DNA of 64,000 nucleotides from Buddleja alternifolia (taxonomy: Eukaryota > Streptophyta > Magnoliopsida > Lamiales > Scrophulariaceae). The stretch is from positions 501,001 through 565,000 of the forward strand of contig CM033403.1 of NCBI GenBank assembly GCA_019426215.1, read 5' to 3'. The position numbers and the translations under genes were made by a program. The notes beneath the pieces were generated by a model that made no database searches, was not told the DNA's origin, and saw only the letters and a list, made by a program, of their open reading frames with translations. Below are positions 35,319-47,078 of this stretch, in pieces. The stretch's first letter is position 1; every line of letters starts with the position of its first letter.

Positions 35319-37500
35319 ATGGCTTTTAACAAGATGCCTAAGCTGGTTGAATCAAACTATGATTCATGGAAACTTAGAGCATTTGCATATTTAAGTTCTT
35401 GTGATAATGAGATGTGTGATGTAATTACAGAGGGCCCCATTAAAATTATGAAAGTCATAACTCGAGCACCAGGAGTGGATGAAGCAACTCCAGACGGTTA
35501 CGTCGAGAAGCCTAAGTTAGAATGGACGCCAGACGACAGAAAAAGAGCTAATTTGGATAATGTTGGACGAAGTGCTCTCTACTCAGCATTAGGAGACAAT
35601 GATGCATTGTTCAACAAAATCAAGCAATGCAAAACTTCAAAAGAGATATGGGATAAGTTGGCTATCGTGTGTGAAGGTTCAGCACAGATGAAGGAGAACA
35701 AGCTCTCAATAACCATGCAAAGATTTGAGCATTTTAAGATGCAGAACAACGAGACGCTAGAACAATTGGACGCAAGGTTCACTATGCTCATTACAGAGTT
35801 AGCGTCACTAGACAAGGAGTTGACTAACAAGGAAATGGTCAACAAAATATTCAGAAGTCTTCCAAGCAAGTATTTGATTAAGACTGTTGCCATGAGAGAA
35901 TCACATAGGTTGGAAACTCTAACTCTAGAACATGTATTTTCAGAATTAAAGGCATTCGAGTTTGAATTAGGAGAAGTCAGCGACACAACAACTTCTACAT
36001 CAGCGACTGAATCAGGAGCCCTGATAGCTACTACTAAGATCAAGGAAAAGACAGTCAGTGAGGTGAAAGCGACAGAATCAAATGAGGAAAATAAAATGGC
36101 TTTGTTGGTTAAGAAATTTCTAAGATATGAAAAGAGAAACCCTAGTGGACAGACATCATTTCAAAACCCTCTCTCTGTACCAGCGCCGCAGTATCAAGCG
36201 CCAGTGTATTCTGCTTCTCAGCCTCCAGCGCTAGTTCAATACCAAGCGCCTCTGTATCCAGTACAGAATGTTTCAGTGCCAACAATTTCCAAGCGATTAA
36301 CCACTGAACAGAAAATGAAAACTAATTTGTGTTACAATTGCAGAAAACCACAGCACTACCAGGTAAATTGTCCTTATCCAAATGTATCTAAGCCCACAAG
36401 GCAAGATTGTGAGGATAGAAACCAATTCAGGAGCAACATTCACCAACAAGGTTTGCTAGCGGAATCTGAACCATTCTCCGCACCTGAAGAGGATTTAGAA
36501 TCATCAAATGAAAGCAGTGATGATGAGCCAACAAGCGACTTAGCGTTAATTTATCTTATGGCAAGAGATGAAGAATCATCTGATGACTCGCTATCTAAGG
36601 TAAACACTGAATTATCTCATCCTCTTTCTTATGATGAACTACTTGACAAAGTAACTAAGTATTACAATGAGTGTCAAGATGTCGCAAAAATATATCAAAA
36701 TCACTTCGATATCATTTCTTCACTCACAAGTGATAGAATGACGCTCAAGGCTTGCAAGTTCAGCAACAATGCATTGAGAAGAATCAATCGCTTGAGAGTG
36801 AAATTACTCAACTAAAAAGTGATATTGATATAATAGTCAAGAGAGAAGCTGAATTGATCGCTAGACTTGCCAAATCAGAACAGCTTGTCTCATCATTATC
36901 GAAAGTGACAAGAAAGTTAGATAATGTGACTGAGGTAACCAGACTTTTTGGTGAAAAGACATGTTTAGGTTGTGATAAATTTGGTCAAAAATCAAAAACG
37001 TCTAAGGTTACGGCAACCAACAATGGAAAAGGTATAGCCTCTGTTGAGAAGAGTTCAGACAGTCAAACGTTGAATAAACCCAAGGACAATGGTAAGAGGC
37101 CAAATGAGAAGACAAAAGTGAATGATTCACAAAAGAAGGTTCATCCAAATGCTTAAAAAGCTAAGGATAAACCATCCACAAGTGAATCAAACGCTAAGCG
37201 TCAACCGCCAAAAGCGACTCCTAAGCCAGTGCCGAGGAAATACTAACGTCACTATCCTCAAAGATCTAGATCATATTATCGATACTATGATGATTATGAT
37301 TATGATTATGACTATGATTACTATTATAATTGAGGATATTACTATACACCTAAAAAGCACACACAACACAAACTGAAACCCAAGAAAGCCAGTCCTCTCG
37401 TAATGAAGACAAGGCAAATATGGGTTCCGAAAGTTTTAATTCAGACCAAAGTCACTAACGTTGAAGAACCCAAGATAAAATGGGTACCTAAGAAGAATTA
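35319..37500 (+). pseudogene. Sirevirus 2 gag, nearly intact N-terminal half
   Basis: An uninterrupted 498-codon frame starts MAFNKMPKLVESNYDSWKLR. It holds the copia gag domain, a Pro/Gln-rich linker (PAPQYQAPVYSASQPPA) and an intact CCHC knuckle (CYNCRKPQHYQVNC, residues about 344-357). At about 36750 five bases present in Sirevirus 1 (agaat) are missing, which shifts the frame. The coiled-coil part continues from 36752 to 37156, then comes a tail with a Tyr/Asp repeat. Stops follow at 37156, about 37245 and 37333. Of the gags here this is the least damaged at its front. Confidence 0.92.
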
Positions 37501-39971
37501 GAACTGCCCTTTAAATGCAGGTACCTAGAGCCAACACCGATACTTCAGTTTGGTACAATGATAGTGGGTCATCAAGGCACATGACTGGCTCAAAAGATCT
37601 CTTGATCAACTATCGAACAACCAACGGTCCTCAAGTTATATTTGGTGATAACTCCAAAGGTAAAACCAAAGGTATAAGTATCATACATAGGGGGAACATC
37701 ACGATAAGTGATGTATATTACGTTGAGGGTCTTAAGCATAATCTGTTAAGCAATAGTGAATTTTGTGATAAAGGCTTTGAAGTCAAATTCTCAAGCGACT
37801 TTTTCTATATTAATGAAGCTAAGACTGGATCTACTAATTTGAAAGGAAAAAGAACAAACAACGTGTATTTAGTGCATTGGGATTCAACAATATATAACAA
37901 CCCCACATGCTTTGTTGCTAAAAGTCAAAATGAATTGGGTTGGTTATGGCATAGAAAAATGAATCACCTCAACTTTAAGGCAATCTCTCAATTAATATCG
38001 CTAAATCTTGTAGACGGATTACCTAAAGGTTCCTTTCAGAATAATCACTTATGTGATGCATGTCAAATGGGTAAACAAGTTAAATCATCTTTTAAGAAAA
38101 AACCATGCCTATCTACTTCTAGAATTCTTAAGCTGTTGCATTTAGATTTGTTTAGTCCTATTCAAATCATGAGTATTAGTGGTAATACGTATTCGCTAGT
38201 AATAGTTGATGATTTCTCTCGCTATACATTGATAGAATTCCTAGCGACCAAAGATGAAACTAGTGTCAAGCTCACAATGCTAATTCGTCAATTACAAACC
38301 TCAAAAGATTTAAAGGTGATGAGAATTAGATGCGATAGACGAACTAAATTTACTAACCAATTCGTTGAGAAGTTTTGTACAGACTTTGGAATACTTCATG
38401 AGTATTCTGTGCCTAGAACACCTCAATAGAATGGAGTTTCCGAGCAATGGAACAGAACGCTTAAAGAAGCAACTAGGACGATGTTAGCAGAGTCCAAGCT
38501 GCCTCGAAGGTTTTTGGGCCGAAGCCATCAATTACGCTTGCTTCACTCAGAACCGGTGTATGATCAACAAGCAACATAAAAAGACTCCATATGAATTGTG
38601 GAAGGGACGTAAGCCTAACGTTTCATATTTTCATGTATTTAGTTCAAAATGTTTCATTCATAACAATGCCCAAAGTCTAAGGACATTTGATCCTAAAGCG
38701 GATGAGGGAATCTTTCTAGGCTATGCCAAAAATGGAAAGAGTTTTCGCATCCTAAATAAGATCAAATCGAAGGTTGAAGAATCCATTCATATTGTGTTTG
38801 ATGATGCTAACCAAGAACTGAGTAAGGTTAATATTGATGATGTAGGAATTGAAGATCTTGCCCAACAAGCATCACAAATCAATCTTGGTGATGATAGTGA
38901 TGATGATGAGGATGATGAAATCTTTGTGTCCAATCCTAATGTTACTTGTGAGGTTACTAATGATGATATTGTCAGAAATGCTGAGGATCATGAAGAGAGT
39001 GGTCATCAAGAGCAAATTGGAACTATGAATGATGTAGCGACTGCGCAAGAGACAAATGTGGGTCAAGCAATTGATAATCAAGCGTTTCTCAACCCGTTCC
39101 AACCAGATCGAAAATGGCTTAGAGATCATCCACCATAGCTAGTCATTGGAGATATTGAAGCACCTGTTAGAACTAGGGCCGCTACAATCAATGAGGCTAT
39201 GTTCACATGTTTTCAATCTCAAATGGAACCAAAGAAAGTGGATGAAGTGCTCAATGATTCAAGTTGGGTAGAAGCGATGCAAGAAGAGCTTAATCAATTT
39301 GAGAGAAGCAAGGTTTGGATGCAAATACCAAGACCAACTCACCAAGGAGTTATTGGAACTAGATGAGTTTTTAGGAACAAGATGGACGAAGATGGCATTG
39401 TTATAAGAAACAAAGCCAAATTAGTCGATTAGGGTTATTGTCAAGAAGAGGGTATTGATTTTGATGAGACATATGCCCCAGCAGTCCGTCTTGAAGCGAT
39501 TCGGATGTTCCTAGCATTTTTCGCATTCAATAAGTTCACAGTGTACCAAATGGACGTGAAGAGCGCTTTCCTGAATGGTAAACTCCAAGAAGAAGTATAT
39601 GTGGAGAAACCACCAGGATTCATCAATAACCATGGGAAAAATATGGTCTACAAATTGAATAAGGCACTTTATGGCCTTAAACAAGCACCAAGAGCATGGT
39701 ATGACACTCTCTCTATCTTTCTTATAGGTAAAGGCTTTTCAAAAGGCAGCGTTGATACAACGTTATTTAAGATTACACATAATGAAGATATTCTCTTAAT
39801 CCAAATATATGTTGATGATATTATATTCGGATCTACTAATAAGCGATTGTGTGAGAAATTTTCGAAAATGATGCAAGATCAGTTTGAATGAGCATGATGG
39901 GTGAATTAACTTTCTTCTTAGGATTACAAGTTAAACAACTCATTAATGGCATTTTTATAAACCAAGCTAAA

Positions 39972-41218
39972 TGACACGCAAAAACCTAGCAAGTGCACTA
40001 GATCGTACAAGTAATATAGTGGATATTTAAGTCCGGATTATCGTACCCAAGAGACAACGTATTTAAGTATTGAAACTACTGTATTATCTAATTCTAAGTT
40101 TAATCAAATATTTAAGGTGTGATTGTTTAAATAAACTAAAGAAAATTATGTAAAATATGTAGAGATTGAAAAATTAGAGGGAGAGAGATAACTAAGACAC
40201 GCGATCCAACCAAACTACTCCTTATCGGTTATAAAGCGTATTATTCAATTATTACTTATCATGCTATGGCGGAAACTCCAAAATTATACACTACCCAATC
40301 TCTTGGTATAGTGCGTCTATGTTAATTAATGATTCCCTATATCCCTATATAAGAATTCAAATAATACACATGCATTAACAAGATTCATGAGATTATCCGT
40401 TACCGGAAGGCTACACGGATGAATCGAATCTATCCCTAGTCAATTCTAAGACGTGATGTTCAATTGCTCAAGCATTCTTAACCTATATCCTCTCGGAATC
40501 TAAGCTAAGCAATTTATCAAACAAGTGGTGATCAAGCACTCATAAGCATTAAACACAACAAATTGAACACATAGCATGCCAAGCAATAATCAAAAACACA
40601 AATTTATAAATGATAACTCATAGTTTTGCCTTCACACGGCCTTAGTCAAACAAATTTAGTTCATGATTGAAAATAAAGAGAAATCATAATTTTTAAAAGA
40701 CATGTTCAATAACTAATCTCAAAAGAAAGTGAAAAACTCCTGATTACAATCTTAATTTTCTCGTTGTTGCTTTAATTCTCCATTTTCGTAGACAAATTCG
40801 AAGTCTTCAAGTTTTTTCCTTGCTTCCTATGGTTTTCTCTTGCTCCCTTAGGTTTTTCTCTCAATCCTTGTGTTGTAAAAAGTGTGTTCTTACACAAAAA
40901 CTGACCTAAAACACTATTTATAGGTTGTTGTACGCGGACGGGATGCTGCGGCATCAATATGTGATGCTACAACATCAAAATTTCACTCGTGCAGTAGTTT
41001 TACACTATGATGCTCCGGCATCAATTTATGATGTTGCGGCATCACAGGGTTGTCGATTTTTTTCTTATTTTTTCTTCATCTTTTGGATCCAATGATGCTC
41101 TATACCTGATACACATAAATAAAACAAATCAAGGTATAATGTGGGATAAAATTTACTAGAAAACGAGCCAAATACAAGAAAAGAGGCGCCCGAAAAGGTG
41201 TAAAATACGAGCTTATCA
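39972..41218 (-). mobile_element. Solo LTR C, gypsy-type, in Sirevirus 2 RT
   Basis: 1,247 bp bounded by TGACACGC and GCTTATCA, with target duplication ctaaa (39967-39971) and ccaaa (41219-41223), one mismatch. On the minus strand it begins TGATAAGCTCGTATTTTACA and has a TATA box (CTATAAATAG, plus positions 40914-40923), which supports minus orientation. The agcaagtgcactagatcg... segment near the end is shared with solo LTRs A and B, so all three are one broad gypsy group (Athila/Tat-like by style, not proven). Four 14-bp palindromes lie at 40942-41043. Confidence 0.85.
40942..41043. repeat. Paired 14-bp palindromes in solo LTR C
   Basis: Four copies of a GATGC....GCATC motif lie at 40942-40955, 40963-40976, 41009-41022 and 41030-41043. 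Each pair has a 21-bp start-to-start spacing, and the pairs start 67 bp apart. The second copy has weaker arms. The array is just upstream of the TATA box on the minus strand. Confidence 0.8.
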
Positions 41219-41540
41219 CCAAATATACTAGAGATATGATTAAGAAATTTGGTATGGAAAATGCATCGTCTTCAAAAATTCCAATGAGCCAAATGCTTAA
41301 GTTAGATAAAGATGAAAGTGAGAAGAAAATTGATATCACTAATTATATAGGTATCATTGGATCACTTCTTTATCTTACCTCTAGTAGACCTGATATTATG
41401 TTTTCGGTATGCATGAGTGCACGTTTTCAAGCTGATCCGAGAGAGTCACACTTAATTGCTGCCAAGAAGATCCTTAAATACCTAAAAGGCACACAAAATG
41501 TGGGCTTATGGTATCCACGGGATTCTCCTTTTGAACTAGC

Positions 41541-42032
41541 ACCCCAAGCGTTGAGTCTCTAAGTTTATCCACACCTTCGCTCGTACCCTCGATTATCACC
41601 AGTGCTAACAAGGAGAATATCGAATCTTGGCATATGAAATGGGTAGGAATCTATTTTGTGTTTTTCGTACTCAACACATGAGTTTGGAAGAATATTTGTG
41701 AAAGAGGTGGAAGAGTTGGAGAGAAAGAATTAATACTTGAAAACCTTGTTTTTATTTTTATGAAAAACTCTTGAGAGAAACTTAATTGAGTGAGTGATTA
41801 ATTCATTAATTGATTAAAAAATAAAACAACACTCACATATATATATATAGGGTACACGCCCCCACACAAATAGGTATACTACTGGCTTATTAGTGTCATA
41901 GGTTGATAACATTACATGAGTGACGTACATGTGATCAACATCTCAATTTTCTAAAAATGGACTTGAAAAAGAAAAGGCGCCCCAATTACACGAGGTAGCA
42001 ATATGTGCAGGCCATTAGGGTGCCAATTGGGC
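41541..42032 (-). repeat. LTR fragment of a further copia element
   Basis: Non-coding. The segment 41541-41680 resembles the solo LTR near 32813-32960 (ccaagcgt...tctaag...tatccacacc, and gggtaggaat). It is therefore probably a truncated minus-strand copia LTR. It joins Sirevirus 2 at 41540 and a copia LTR at 42033 without target duplications. A short (TA)n run is at about 41838-41850. Confidence 0.45.
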
Positions 42033-43475
42033 ATTGAGATTCGTATGGACTTGTATGACACATACTCTGACAATGGAGTGGCAGTCGAACACTATGGGAT
42101 AGTGGGAGTTTGTGTCATAGATACACTGATGGGATTAGTGTATTCGAACACGACTCGTAGTAATCCGATCACATGGGTTTTTACTCATTGACTGTCGATG
42201 ATTGGATTACTGATTATGAAGGTATGCATGAGCCTTAGACCTGAGGAGTTACGGTCACAGTGTGCTTGTGACGTTGGATTCTATCATTAGAGTAGTTAGG
42301 CCCAATTCACCCGTTGAAAGGTAGGGTCGACCTAGAAATGCGTTCCAATGGGCAAGTAGCATGTGAGGTGATTTCTAAGAGGGAATTCACTGTCTCGAAA
42401 GTAAACGAAAAGTATCCTATGCGATCATAGGTAAATGAGATTGAAAGTCTCTGGCCAGAGTTGATGAACTAACTCTTGTTTATAAATCTCATATTACTAT
42501 GATTCTTAAGCATAGCATCTAGTCCTGTGAGTTTGACATAGTCCATGACTCTCACTCGATCGGGATACGTCAGTGAAGGACTTATACTCATACGGTATCA
42601 TAATCTAGAGGTTCGTAATGACATAGTCATTTCGTACTCGATTGGACTACGATGTAGGGCCACGGTGCTGGCTAGGTGTCACCCACATCCTTTGGTATCC
42701 TTCCATTGCCAATTGAGACGAACCTAGAGAGTCACGCTATAAAGGAATAGAGGGGCAAATCAAGTCTTGTATTTGGAGGGCATTTTGGTAATTTATCCTT
42801 TGGAAGGACTAATTAATTAATTGGACAAATTAATTTAATTAGTTGTTTAATTGGATTAAACAATGGTAAGTTAAATTAATTAGTTTGAATAGTTAATTGA
42901 CTAGGTTAATTAAACATTTAAACCAGAATAATAATTAATTATTTAATTAATTAATTAATATTGATTTAATCAATATATATTTAATTGGATTAAATATTAA
43001 TTGATGAAATTAATTGGACTAAGTTGACTAGGTCAACATAGCCCAATTATTGTCCAATAGCTCATAATGGGCGTGTATTGATGGGCTTTGTTGGAGGATT
43101 TATTTAATCCTCCAACACAAGTCAGAGTCCACAACAATTCACATTACGTCAAATTTCTCCACTAGAAATACATCAAAGAAAAAACGTTTCTCTTCCTCTT
43201 CCACTCAATCTCGCCTAGCAGCCTATGGAGATTGAAGATGGAGATTTCCCAGAGTCCGTTCCTGCGTGATGATCTAGAGATGGTACAATTGAACCGTTGA
43301 AGAAGATTGAAGATTCACGAAGATTAAAGTTGAATACGCGAAAAGGTAAGTTTTTCGTATTCATCTTTTTCTTGTTTAAAATCGATGAAAGCCACGAATT
43401 GATCTTGGTTTGGGAATCCAGATCTGTTTTACGTTTCCGCTGTGCCGCTGTGCATGCCTGACAGGATTCCCACCA
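42033..43475 (+). repeat. 5' LTR, left-truncated
   Basis: Matches 61562-62920 of the 3' LTR. The first ~250 bp are missing. It carries the palindromic variant CTCTGGCCAGAG at 42449-42460 and ends just before the primer site, after the GTTTCCGCTGTGCC block. Confidence 0.85.
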
Positions 43476-43476
43476 A

Positions 43477-43488
43477 TGGTATCAGAGC
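43477..43488 (+). other. Primer binding site (tRNA-iMet type)
   Basis: TGGTATCAGAGC follows the 5' LTR and shows plus orientation. Confidence 0.9.
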
Positions 43489-46400
43489 TAAATTTGTTGG
43501 CTTTTTTGATTTTGTTTATACGTGCTCTTCGTGTTCATTGAGTGTTCATGTTTAATGCGTGTTAATTGATTTAGAATCAATATTAATTGTGGATCGAAAA
43601 ATTTGTTGTTATTTTGGAATTTATAATTGGATCAAAATTCTAAAATTATTAAATCTGAAAATTTTAACACAAATCTGAAAAATTGCGAGTTGAATTTTAT
43701 TAGGCTGGAAAATCGAAATCGGGAATCAAATTTTGATTAAGGAATTCAAAAATTGGAATTTGATTATGCTTTGAATCTGGGATGAATTTTTTCTGGAAAA
43801 CAGGATCGAAAAATCTGAGATTCTGAAAAAGTTGTTGAACAGCAATTTGGTGAATTGTTTTTGTGGATTGAACGCGAATTCAGATTTGCGCCGGTAGCAG
43901 ATTGGATTTGCAGATCCACCCGTTTCTATGCAGATTGGATAGGCAATTTGAAATGGGCGCAGGGTGACGGATTCGTCACCGTGATTCACTGCTTAGAGCA
44001 GCGTAGGTGTTCGCCGACGACGGCGGCGTAAGACGCCGCGAATAACATCGTCGATGGCTTCTCCGTGCGCTGATCTGAGTATTGCTGCTCTCCATATTTA
44101 TGCGACCCCATGGACTGCGTTTTAAGCGACGTTGAACGGCAGTCAAACGGCGCCTAACTCGCCGGAAATCACCATGGAAACTTACTGTTCTTTTGACACC
44201 AAAATCGTCAGAGAAGACTGAGTCTTTCACTAGGATTTTGGTCGTTGAAACGAGGCGGTTGCGCACTATTCCGACGGTTGAGGTGGCAACGTTGGACGTC
44301 GCAACCACGGCTGACGGCACCATGACCGCGACGGCCAGCACCGCTGACGGCGTAGTGTAGAGGAAGAAGATGATGGCTATTAAGCTAGGGCATTTGTTGT
44401 GTTTGGCCGAGCCCATCACACATTAAATTGTGTGTTGGGCTTGGTCCAATGCATAAATTAATTAATATGGAGTTGGGATTGGCCCACTCTAATTAATTAA
44501 ACAAAAGCCCAAGCTGATTTTATTAATTAAAAGGATTTGGCCCACTTGAATTAATTAAATAAATAGCCCAGCCTAATTTTAATTAAGAAGTGTTGGGCTT
44601 AGCCCAACATGATTTAATTCAATTAGATATTGGGCTTGGACCCAAATTACAATTGAATTATTAATTGGGTAAGACCCAAACTCAATTTTAACTAATTGGG
44701 TCAATTTTCTTCAAGTCTTCTTTGTAAATTAAATTAAATTAAATTATTGTTAAATTGGATTTAATATAAATTAAATTATATTTGATTTACATAAAATTAA
44801 ATAAAGATTTAAATTTTTAAATCAAATTAAATGGGATTTAGTTTTGTTGATATTTTGAATCTATTTAATTTACCCATCAAAACTAAATAAGATTTAGTTT
44901 AATGATTGATTAAGTGGGACTTAGTCAATAATTTGTAAGCTCATAGAAATTAAGTTGGACTTAATTTCACTTTGATTGAAATTGATTTAATCTTTTATTG
45001 AAATTGAGTAGGAATAAATTTCACTAAAATTAAAGTTGATTTAATCATTCTCATTGAAATTAAGTGTGACTTGATATCACACTGATTGAAATTAATTTAA
45101 TCTTTTCATAGAAATTGAGTGGGACTAATTTCACTAAGATCAAAATTGATTTAATCATTTTTCATGGAAATTATATGAAACTCGTTTTCACAATGATTGA
45201 AATCGATTTAATCTTTTTCATAGAAATTAAGTAGGACTTAATTCCACTTAGATTAAAGTTGATTTAGTCCTCCCATTGAAATTAAGTAAGTATTAATTTC
45301 AAATAAATTTAATATTGCTTTGATTAAATTAGTATTAATCTTCTAATGGAAATTGAATTGGATTTAATTCCATGAAGAATAAATTGGATTTAATCATAAT
45401 ATCAAAATTAAATTAAATTTAGTTTTGTTATGAACAAAATTAGAATTATTTGATTATGATATAGATTTTTTGATCACATAAAATTAAATTGGATTTAATT
45501 TCACTTCGATTAAATAGGATTTAGTCTTAGTGATAAAATTAAATGGGATTTAGTTTTGTAATAATCAAATTGGATTTGATTAACAAAATAAATTAAATTT
45601 ATTTTATGATCTTATCGCATGTGTGCTTTTATGGTTAAGTGTTTGCTATATGTGATGAGATGCACATTTCATGGACTTGGATTTATGTTTTATTATGCAT
45701 GCTTAAAATATATATGATGATTATCCCATTGACTTGGGCCAATCTAGTTAGTCCATGAAAATATGTAATAGTAGAATTGCTAGATTTTTCTACACTTTAT
45801 ATATGCACGTTAGCATGTTAGAAATAAAATGTTAATATGTTTTTGTGAGACCTTATTTAAATGTTTAAATTCTCCCAAATTAAAATAATATCGAGTTAGT
45901 AAAGGATGTGGGACATTCTCTCCCTCCACTAAGCTTAATAAATTTAGAATTACTATAAATGCGTAATGCTTCCCAGTTATGGGGGTTATGCATTTAGAAA
46001 TAATTTAAAATTTTATTAAGTGCATGGAATGCCTTAATCGAAGCATATTTCACCCCAAAAACCTGTTCGGTTGCAAGGTGAAATTCAAATGTTAGATTAT
46101 AGGAGTTAGTGGGAATGAACTCGGGTAGTTCACGAGCTTAGAAACCTGTTTGATTGCGGTTTGGTGAACTATGGGGAAAGGTATTGAATCATTTATTGGA
46201 AAAATTGGTGTACGACACCACTTTGAATAATCAGTGGGCCAGAAATCGGTTAGGTTGCAACCCATTGAATTATTTGAAGAACTCAATACTCACTATGAAA
46301 TCTATCCAACGAGATTTCCGAAAATTGCAGTGGGAGTGCGATATTTCGAAAAATATAGTGGGAGCCAAGTAAAATTAAAGTCCTAGTTTTACTTGTGTAC

Positions 46401-46500
46401 AATATAAACGTCCTAATTGAATCTTGTTTATTTTCTGCATTTATTTTATATCTCTCTTGAAAATTAACCTGTTTAAAATTATGGTCGAAATTTTTTTCTT
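43489..46500 (+). other. Long copia leader with GC block, stem-loops and minisatellite
   Basis: Non-coding leader. 43900-44400 is a GC-rich block in which a 147-codon minus frame occurs by composition; I do not recognise it. 44411-44440 forms a stem (GCCCATCACACA with TGTGTGTTGGGC, one mismatch), and 44591-44609 is an almost perfect palindrome (TGTTGGGCTTAGCCCAACA). A ~55-bp minisatellite follows, then 45600-46380, which resembles the interior of the element at 16054-17737. No gag is seen. Confidence 0.65.
44946..45440 (+). repeat. Degenerate ~55-bp tandem repeat
   Basis: About eight units, each opening with gaaatt(a/g)ag..., then ...gacttaattTCAC..., then ...gattgaaattgatttaatc. Unit lengths are about 54-56 bp with one longer. 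Neighbouring units alternate between two forms, so the ancestral unit may be a dimer. Weaker copies extend towards 45600. Confidence 0.75.
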
Positions 46501-47078
46501 AACTGGCCTAACCAAATTAACAGACTTAGAAACATGAGGAAGGTCCTCAGTTCAGAGTCATTGATTTGTATGCTTGAAGCAAGCATTACTCAAGTCTAAG
46601 AATGGGACGATGAGTAGGGCTTAAATATGAGGCGCACTGGACATAGAACCATGTGTTTTGGAAACAACTGTTCTATGACCAGTTTTCTCAACTTTTTGTA
46701 TTCTGCATTCTAGAGCTAGTGCTCACGATTGAAGAATTAGAAAGAAGTATAAAAGCTGGAGAAACAAGAGGTGATCAATATTGGAACCAGACATGGTGTC
46801 TGGTGTTTCCAAATATAGTCCACCTCTGTTCTTTTATAATTCTGAACACGTTTGGATGATTGATTAGTTTTATCAAATGGCATTAAGAAAGTTATCGTTT
46901 TGTGACTTGGTTAAGAAATGGTACTTCTTTAAGTTTGGTAATAAATTTCATGGCATTTATTTTGGAAATAAGTGAAGGAACAATACATCCTTTCTAAAAT
47001 TGTTAACACGATTTGAAAGTTCGAAATTAGTATATTGTGAGTACATAAGCTAGAGAATGTAGTATGCTAGAAATGAAC
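46501..47078 (+). other. No recognisable feature
   Basis: By position this should hold the gag and protease of the old copia element. I cannot recognise either in any frame; the sequence is too decayed or is deleted. Confidence 0.5.

Larger units (their letters stand above)
34829..41540 (+). mobile_element. Truncated Sirevirus-type copia element 2
   Basis: It contains the last ~375 bp of a 5' LTR, a primer site, gag and pol up to the early RNase H region. The rest of RNase H, ORF3 and the 3' LTR are missing: the sequence stops at PFEL (41540), where another LTR fragment is joined. The left edge is joined directly to the truncated minus copia LTR at 34828. Neither edge shows a target duplication, so deletion or illegitimate recombination is likely. 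It is clearly related to but diverged from Sirevirus 1. A solo LTR lies at 39972-41218. Confidence 0.9.
37515..41540 (+). pseudogene. Sirevirus 2 pol: PR-IN-RT, RNase H truncated
   Basis: Protease (WYNDSGSSRHMTGS), GAG-pre-integrase (WLWHRKMNHLNF, CDACQMGKQVKSSF) and the start of integrase are open for 304 codons (37515-38429). Integrase continues with TPYELWKGRKPNVSYFHVF and FLGYAKNGKSF. RT has WVEAMQEELNQFERSKVW, QMDVKSAFLNG, ALYGLKQAPRAW and an intact YVDD (about 39805). Stops replace residues near 38427, 39136, 39363 and 39430. A one-base loss near 39888 shifts the frame. A solo LTR splits RT after IFINQAK. RNase H is cut off at 41540. Confidence 0.9.

Noticed and set aside
43976..44419. 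147-codon minus-strand frame
   Set aside because: It sits in the GC-rich leader block of a plus-strand copia element, with no recognisable domain; most likely a composition effect. Host capture is kept only as a finding to test.
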